Source: Gnetum montanum
Lineage: Eukaryota; Streptophyta; Gnetopsida; Gnetales; Gnetaceae
Reading direction: 5' to 3'
Assembly (NCBI GenBank): GCA_015680685.1
Contig: MNCI01020745.1
Span: 753,266-777,757 of the forward strand
Length of the DNA: 24,492 nucleotides
The notes under the pieces were generated by a model that was given only the letters and a program-made list of their open reading frames with translations, ran no database searches and was not told the DNA's origin. The translations under genes were made by a program, and so were the position numbers. Below, piece after piece: positions 20,130 through 24,492 of this stretch (position 1 is its first letter; each line of letters opens with the position of its first letter).

Positions 20130-20960
20130 GAACAAAGAATATGCATATCGAAAGGAAATTGGAGATTAAGGTTGTTGTGTGAAGCACATGAAGTACCATA
20201 TGTAGGACACCTAGGTCATATGAAGAATTATATGATGATACACAAATATTATTTCTAGCCTAGAATGAAGAATGATGTGTCCTTGTACATTAAAAATTGT
20301 CCAACATGCCAAAGAATAAAATTTGAACAAAATAAACTTAGTGGATCACTACATCCTTTGGAAGTCCCAACATGGAAATGGGAAGATGTTACCAGGGATT
20401 TCATTGTGGAATTGCAAAAAACCTATAAAGGAAATGACTTAATCTTGGTAGTGGTTGATTTTTTATCAAAGATGGCACATTTTATAACTTTGAAATCTAC
20501 AAACATAGCCGAAGAAGTAGTCCAAACATTAGTACAATAAGTATTTTGATTACATGGATGTTCAAAATCTATTACCTTAGATTGAGATCCTAAGTTCATA
20601 TTTGAATTTTGGCAAATTTTCTTCAAAGAACTTGAAACCCAATTAAAATGTAGTACAGCTTATCACCTAGAGACAAGTGGAAAAACTGAATGTGTGAATA
20701 GAATATTAGAAGATATTCTATGAAGCTATGTTGGGAGTAGACCAAAAACATGGGAGAATTACCTACACTTGGAAAAATTTTCCTATAACAAGAATTATCA
20801 AGGTTCCATACATTGAACACCATTCAAAGTAGTATATGGATGTAACTGTCGCACACCACTAACTTAGGTAGATCCAACCTTAAGAGTAGAATAGAAGGAA
20901 GGAGAAATGAAGATAATGGAAAATATTATTACAAGAGTTAAAAAAATTTACAAGTTTCCC
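20130..20960 (+). pseudogene. Chromovirus integrase, D,D35E residues retained
   Basis: The HHCC zinc-binding domain has His codons at 20187 and 20208 (EAHEVPYVGHLGH) and CPTCQR with Cys codons at 20298 and 20307. The core has VTRDFIVELQ (Asp 20397-20399), VVVDFLSKMAHFI, LD-x-DPKFIFEFW (Asp 20580-20582) and ETSGKTECVNRILEDIL (Glu 20688-20690). The gap between the second Asp and the Glu is exactly 35 residues, as in retroviral-type integrases. Stops at 20256 (replacing Trp in YFWP), 20538 and elsewhere, plus a frameshift near 20945, make it non-functional. The enzyme would have inserted the cDNA into host DNA. Confidence 0.9.
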
Positions 20961-21461
20961 AAGATAAATATAAGGGTTATGCAAATCAACATCAACTTAA
21001 GGAAGAATTCCAAGTGGGAGATCAAGTACTACTAAGAGTAAAACACACTAAAAGTTATCTTAAACTTGGAAGATATACAAAATTAGCATCCCAATATTGT
21101 GTACCCTTTGAAATTTTTGAAAGAATTGGCAGTGGCATATTGGTTAATCTTCCAGCAACTTTAAGAATTCACCCAGTTTTCCATGTAAGTTTATTAAAGA
21201 AATTTCATGCAAATGATGTGCCATATGTGCTAGATTAGAATACTTTACCATTGAGATCCAACATCATCTTTGAAGTTAAACCCATTTCAATTAAGAACCA
21301 TTGAACCAAGAAGCTATGAAATAAAACTATCAGTGAAGTTCTTATTCAATGGTCAAATTGTAATAAAAAAACTTGGGAGAATAGGGAGTTTATTCTTAAC
21401 ACTTACCCCCAACAAACTTGGGAGAATAGGGAGTTTATTCTTACCATAGTTATTACATAAA
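20945..21461 (+). pseudogene. Integrase C-terminus and chromodomain
   Basis: After the frameshift near 20945 the frame reads FQVGDQVLLRVKHTKSYLKL, SQYCVPFEIFERIGSG and LRIHPVFHVSLLKKF, the GPY/F module of Ty3 integrases (here VPF for GPF). It then runs through NTLPLRSNIIFEVKPISI, TISEVLIQWSNCNKKTWEN and REFILNTYP. This last block has the QW..(P)..TWE pattern of the chromodomain that targets chromoviruses to chromatin. Stops at VLD-x-NTL, NH-x-TKKL and L-x-NKTIS break it. The tail contains an in-frame 45-bp duplication of the TWENREFIL block. The frame ends at TAA near 21459. Confidence 0.85.
21369..21443 (+). repeat. 30-bp exact repeat offset by 45 bp at chromodomain end
   Basis: Bases 21369-21398 and 21414-21443 are identical, starting aaacttgggagaataggg. 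The 45-bp offset is 15 codons, so the reading frame is kept and the peptide TWENREFIL appears twice, joined by NTYPQQ. Identity is perfect while the element is worn, so the duplication may be fairly recent or an assembly or slippage product. Confidence 0.85.
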
Positions 21462-22785
21462 TTTGCCTATAAATTAGAGATGCTATCTCGAAAATTAAGG
21501 TTTTAAAGAAAAGTTACTTAGACCAGCAACCTTCAAATTATACATTATGGAATGAAAATTTCCACGATAGCAAGATAAAATCCTAAATAATTACAAGTCT
21601 TAAAGCCTTAGTAATATAATTTAGAGTAATTTAAATTGGATGCTTGGTTGAGTATCCTAAAAATCATGACTTCAAGGATGAAAATATTTCCTAATCATAT
21701 AGCCTTGTCACTTATTAGTATCAATTGAGCTAGGAATTTCAAAAATCAAGGTCTTGAAGTATAGTTAAGTGGACAACCTTCAAACTTAACTATATGAAAT
21801 AACCAATAAAGGAAATATGGATTACTTATGTAAGCAACCTAGAGATCATGAGTAAGTAATGAATATGGATGATTAATGAATATGGGTGAGAAATAGAAGT
21901 GCTTAAAATAAAGAAAAGAACATGGGTTTCTTAGGTAAGAAACCTATACATCATGCCATCAAGAATAAAATTTTTTTCCAATATTATAATCATCCTAGCT
22001 ATATGAAAAAAACTCAATTGAGCATTCCATACATTTTGTTGAAATTCTTACACAATCATGTAGACACCATACCCTAGCGTCTATCCTTTTATATTTATTA
22101 TCAAAGGATATCCATCAAAACATGTTCAAATGAGCAACCTCTTCATTTTTTTGTATATCACTGGTCAATCCATGTTTGACTCATAACAGAAAATTTATAC
22201 TTGGTCATTCATGTTTTTTGATAAAAAATTTGTTCTTTTATTTCATTTATTTATCTGTCTACTAATCATACATTAATCATGCAAGTTACAACATGCATCT
22301 ATATAGATTTCCTAATGCATCTATACATGCCTTAAATCCTAGGTTGCTATATAGTGTATGTTACAACATGTTCATAAAACTACAAATACATACACAACAT
22401 GTTCAACAATGTTCCTATATTATTTATATAGTATTCTAAAATTGCATGTCAATTTTATATTTTGTTAATTGATCTACCTATACATAGTCATAGGGTAGTA
22501 TATACTGAGATAGGATTTCTTATAGGTTGTCTAATCATGGCTATTTCAAGATATACATATCTTCTTATGTTAAGTTGGTTCATATATTTCTATGTCATAG
22601 ATTATTAATAGATTCCTAATTGATGATAAATTCTTAGGTTGCCCAATATTGCATGTTATAACATGCTCATAAATCTATGATTATGCATTATAGATTCTCA
22701 TGTATGTCATTTGAGCATTCAATATGTTCATGTATTCCATAATTGACAAGAAATATGCACAATGTATCTTCATTGCATACAATTT
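21462..22785. repeat. Repeat-rich DNA downstream of the chromovirus, possible 3' LTR
   Basis: No gene is present. A diverged direct repeat (aaattaaggttttaaag..caaccttcaaa) has its caaccttcaaa word at 21527 and again at 21774, offset 247 bp. The word aggttgc recurs at 22341 and 22636 with a shared follow-on (gtatgttacaacatgttcataaa and gcatgttataacatgctcataaa). This is where a 3' LTR should lie, but no polypurine tract or TG..CA ends could be fixed. Confidence 0.45.
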
Positions 22786-23560
22786 AGGTTGCATGTCTAT
22801 GCAAGTTATAATTCCTAAGATATTCTATTTGTTCAATTATAATAAATAGAATAACAAATAAATTAGTGGCCTAAGGTAGATATAATGATTAGGTAAGCAT
22901 CATTGAAACTACACTTTTTTTATTGTCCCTTTCTATCATGTATTAAGTACTAATATAGTTATTTTGACTAAACATATTACTCCACAAGAAACAAAGCATA
23001 TAATCTGTTGCACAAGTTTTATTAGGTTGCACATCCATGTAGGTTATAATTTCTCAAATATTGTATTTATTTAGTTATAACAAAATAGACTAACAAATAA
23101 GTTAGTATCCACAAGTAGACAAGATGTTCAAGTGAGCAACCTCTAAACTATGAGTTTCTATCATCCCGTGCTATCATGTATTTAGGACTAATATGTTTAT
23201 TTCAACTAAGAATGTTATTACCTAGCAAATAGAGCATGATTTCTACCATAATAGACTAAATAGGTAGCACATCCATGTAGGTTTAAATTTATGGAATTCT
23301 AAATTACCTTCAATTACAACAAATAAAATAATGGATAAATTAGTATCCTAAGGTAGACAAGATGTTTAGGCAAGCAACCTCTAAACTATCATGTTTTCAT
23401 TGCTCTCATCTAAGCATGTGACTCCATAGGAAATAAAATAGGTGATCTATCACACATGATTACTTAGATTTCACATTCAAACATGTTGACATAATTTGTC
23501 ATCATGCTAAATTTCTATAAAATAGCATGCTATTTCTACATTGACTTCAAATTTATAAGT
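22786..23560. repeat. 238-bp tandem array, about 3 copies
   Basis: The word aggttgc/aggtagc falls at 22786, 23024 and 23262, and gtaga(c/t)a at 22876, 23115 and 23353: steps of 238-239 bp. Each unit has acatccatgtaggttataat, acaaataaattagtatcct, aggtagacaagatgtt, gagcaacctctaaactatg and tctatcatgtattaggacta in order. A truncated fourth unit follows from about 23466 to 23560. Divergence between units is moderate. No reading frame was seen. Confidence 0.8.
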
Positions 23561-23670
23561 TACACATCCATGCATGTTTTCCAACATTAATATTACCATG
23601 TTTTATTTATAATTCAAAGATTAATTAGAATTATAATATGTTTATAAAAATTCTATCATTAATTTTTTAG

Positions 23671-24492
23671 GATCACATAGGAAAGATTGTTCATAATGTC
23701 AATACTTAGATGATTCCTACAAAATCCTAGTATATGTTACTTTTGAAGCCTGAAGAAAGACATGAGGATGTTCATGTTTTCATTCAAGTGATGGATTAAA
23801 ATTCATATGAAGATCAATGTATTGTTGTGGCTACCTCCATCAAGGATAATAATACCATATATGTTTAGGCAGAGAGACTAATCTCTCTAACAAAGACAAT
23901 ACTACATTGAAGGAAGGTTCCTTTTAGGAGATATTGGCATGGAAAGAATGACATTAAATTATATAAGAAGCAAATATGAAATGGACAAGATAGAGATGAT
24001 TCATTTAAAGGCTAAGATTATCTCCTATATTAAAAGATTCTTCTAGCAAAGGAGACTAATGCAAATATCCTATGTGATTCTATATATGTTCAATCATATG
24101 AACCATCCTTATGATACATACATTGAACTCTTGTTGACACATCATATGAGAAGTTTTCTATACATCTTATAGTATCTATCAAAGGCTTCCCCAAAATAAA
24201 TTTGTTCAAGATAAAGAAAAAAGCTAAGTCCCAGAGTAAGAGCCATGAATGTTACAAGTAAATAAATTAAAGTTGAATTGACATAGAGAGAATTTTTCCA
24301 CTTGAAAATTTTANAGGATTTTAAAATGAATTAGGAAGATGTATGCTTTTAGATTCTTGATGAACAACATTCGATTGAAGTTGCTAAAGTTCTATTATAT
24401 AGAGACAATGTTGAATAATCAATGAAGAATTTGTATAAAGCTCATCTTGCCAAGATATTGGAATTAGAGACTCACATTATTCTTATTACAAG
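23671..24492 (+). pseudogene. Decayed exon-like ORF of unknown function
   Basis: One frame from 23671 to about 24264 (about 198 codons, roughly ten stops, no frameshift) reads coherently: DHIGKIVHNVNT, YMLLLKPEERHEDVHVFIQV, YEDQCIVVATSIKDNNTIYV, AERLISLTKTILH, RKVPFRRYWHGKND, LLAKETNANILCDSIYVQSY, YEKFSIHLIVSIKGFPKINL and a basic end KIKKKAKSQSKSHECYK. It begins right after aattttttag, which looks like a 3' splice site. A second piece in another frame from about 24317 (again after ag) reads ILDEQHSIEVAKVLLYRDNV and LYKAHLAKILELETHIILIT and runs off the window. The two could be exons of a dead gene or a frameshifted TE ORF. I do not recognise the family and saw no catalytic motif. Confidence 0.45.
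24314..24314. other. Single ambiguous base N
   Basis: A lone N lies in attttanaggatttt, just before the second piece of the decayed ORF. Unlike the N at 2471 it has no long flanking duplication, so it may be an uncalled base or a join with little overlap. It obscures a possible splice acceptor (ttnag). Confidence 0.9.

Larger units (their letters stand above)
17304..21461 (+). mobile_element. Decayed Ty3/gypsy chromovirus (gag-pol with chromodomain)
   Basis: All domains of a chromovirus are present in order on the plus strand: gag with zinc knuckle, aspartic protease, reverse transcriptase, RNase H, integrase and a C-terminal chromodomain. Gag and protease share one frame, separated only by one TAA, which suggests an ancestral single gag-pol ORF. 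Frameshifts are visible near 18715, 18921, 19204 and 20945, and stops occur throughout. Several stops replace tryptophans conserved in the family (TGG to TAG or TGA). LTRs and the primer-binding site could not be defined. Upstream lies the 133-bp array, and downstream lies repeat-rich DNA that may include a 3' LTR. The element is not autonomous. Confidence 0.9.

Noticed and set aside
18245-20823. Minus-strand open frames at 18245, 18544, 20423 and 20623
   Set aside because: All are antisense shadows of the chromovirus protease, RT and integrase.

Overview
The window is nuclear DNA of a large, repeat-filled seed-plant genome. A conifer or other gymnosperm fits best, but this is inferred from the character of the sequence and no species marker was seen. 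Supporting observations are a plant-type LTR retrotransposon with a primer-binding site matching the 3' end of tRNA-Asp, a chromodomain-type Ty3/gypsy element, AT-rich and CpG-poor DNA decayed by transition-type mutation, several tandem-repeat arrays, and no intact ordinary host gene.

Layout: 1-1795 is the 5' end of a fairly well preserved LTR retrotransposon on the minus strand. It has a gag reading frame running off the left edge, a tRNA-Asp primer-binding site and a 914-bp LTR with TGATGAG/CTCATCA ends. It is inserted into an exon-like minus-strand reading frame (1796-2055), and the terminal TGA of the LTR ends that frame. From 2056 to 5540 there is CpG-poor DNA with no recognisable gene, including a 42-bp duplication around a single N that looks like an assembly join. 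Two promoter-bearing LTR-like segments (about 5541-6020 and 9113-9650) flank a long decayed plus-strand reading frame (6158-8637) of unknown function. 11640-13990 minus is a decayed gene or transposon ORF; its motif pair QMDN..DNKN and GHxHEDIDG resembles the DUF7869-type family.

The right third is dominated by a decayed chromovirus on the plus strand (17304-21461), with domains in the order gag, protease, reverse transcriptase, RNase H, integrase, chromodomain. Its reverse transcriptase, RNase H and protease signatures carry inactivating-looking changes, while the integrase D,D35E triad is still readable. A 133-bp tandem array (16638-17310) runs directly into its gag start. Other tandem arrays lie at about 14640-15335 (103-bp period) and 22786-23560 (238-bp period). 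The window ends in another decayed, exon-like plus-strand reading frame (23671-24492).

Nothing here works together as a host pathway. The window is a nest of mobile elements and satellites of different ages. I saw no novel functional system. The most interesting items are the two unexplained decayed ORFs, the GHxHEDIDG pseudogene, the LTR that terminates an older exon-like frame, and the array that abuts and supplies the start of gag.
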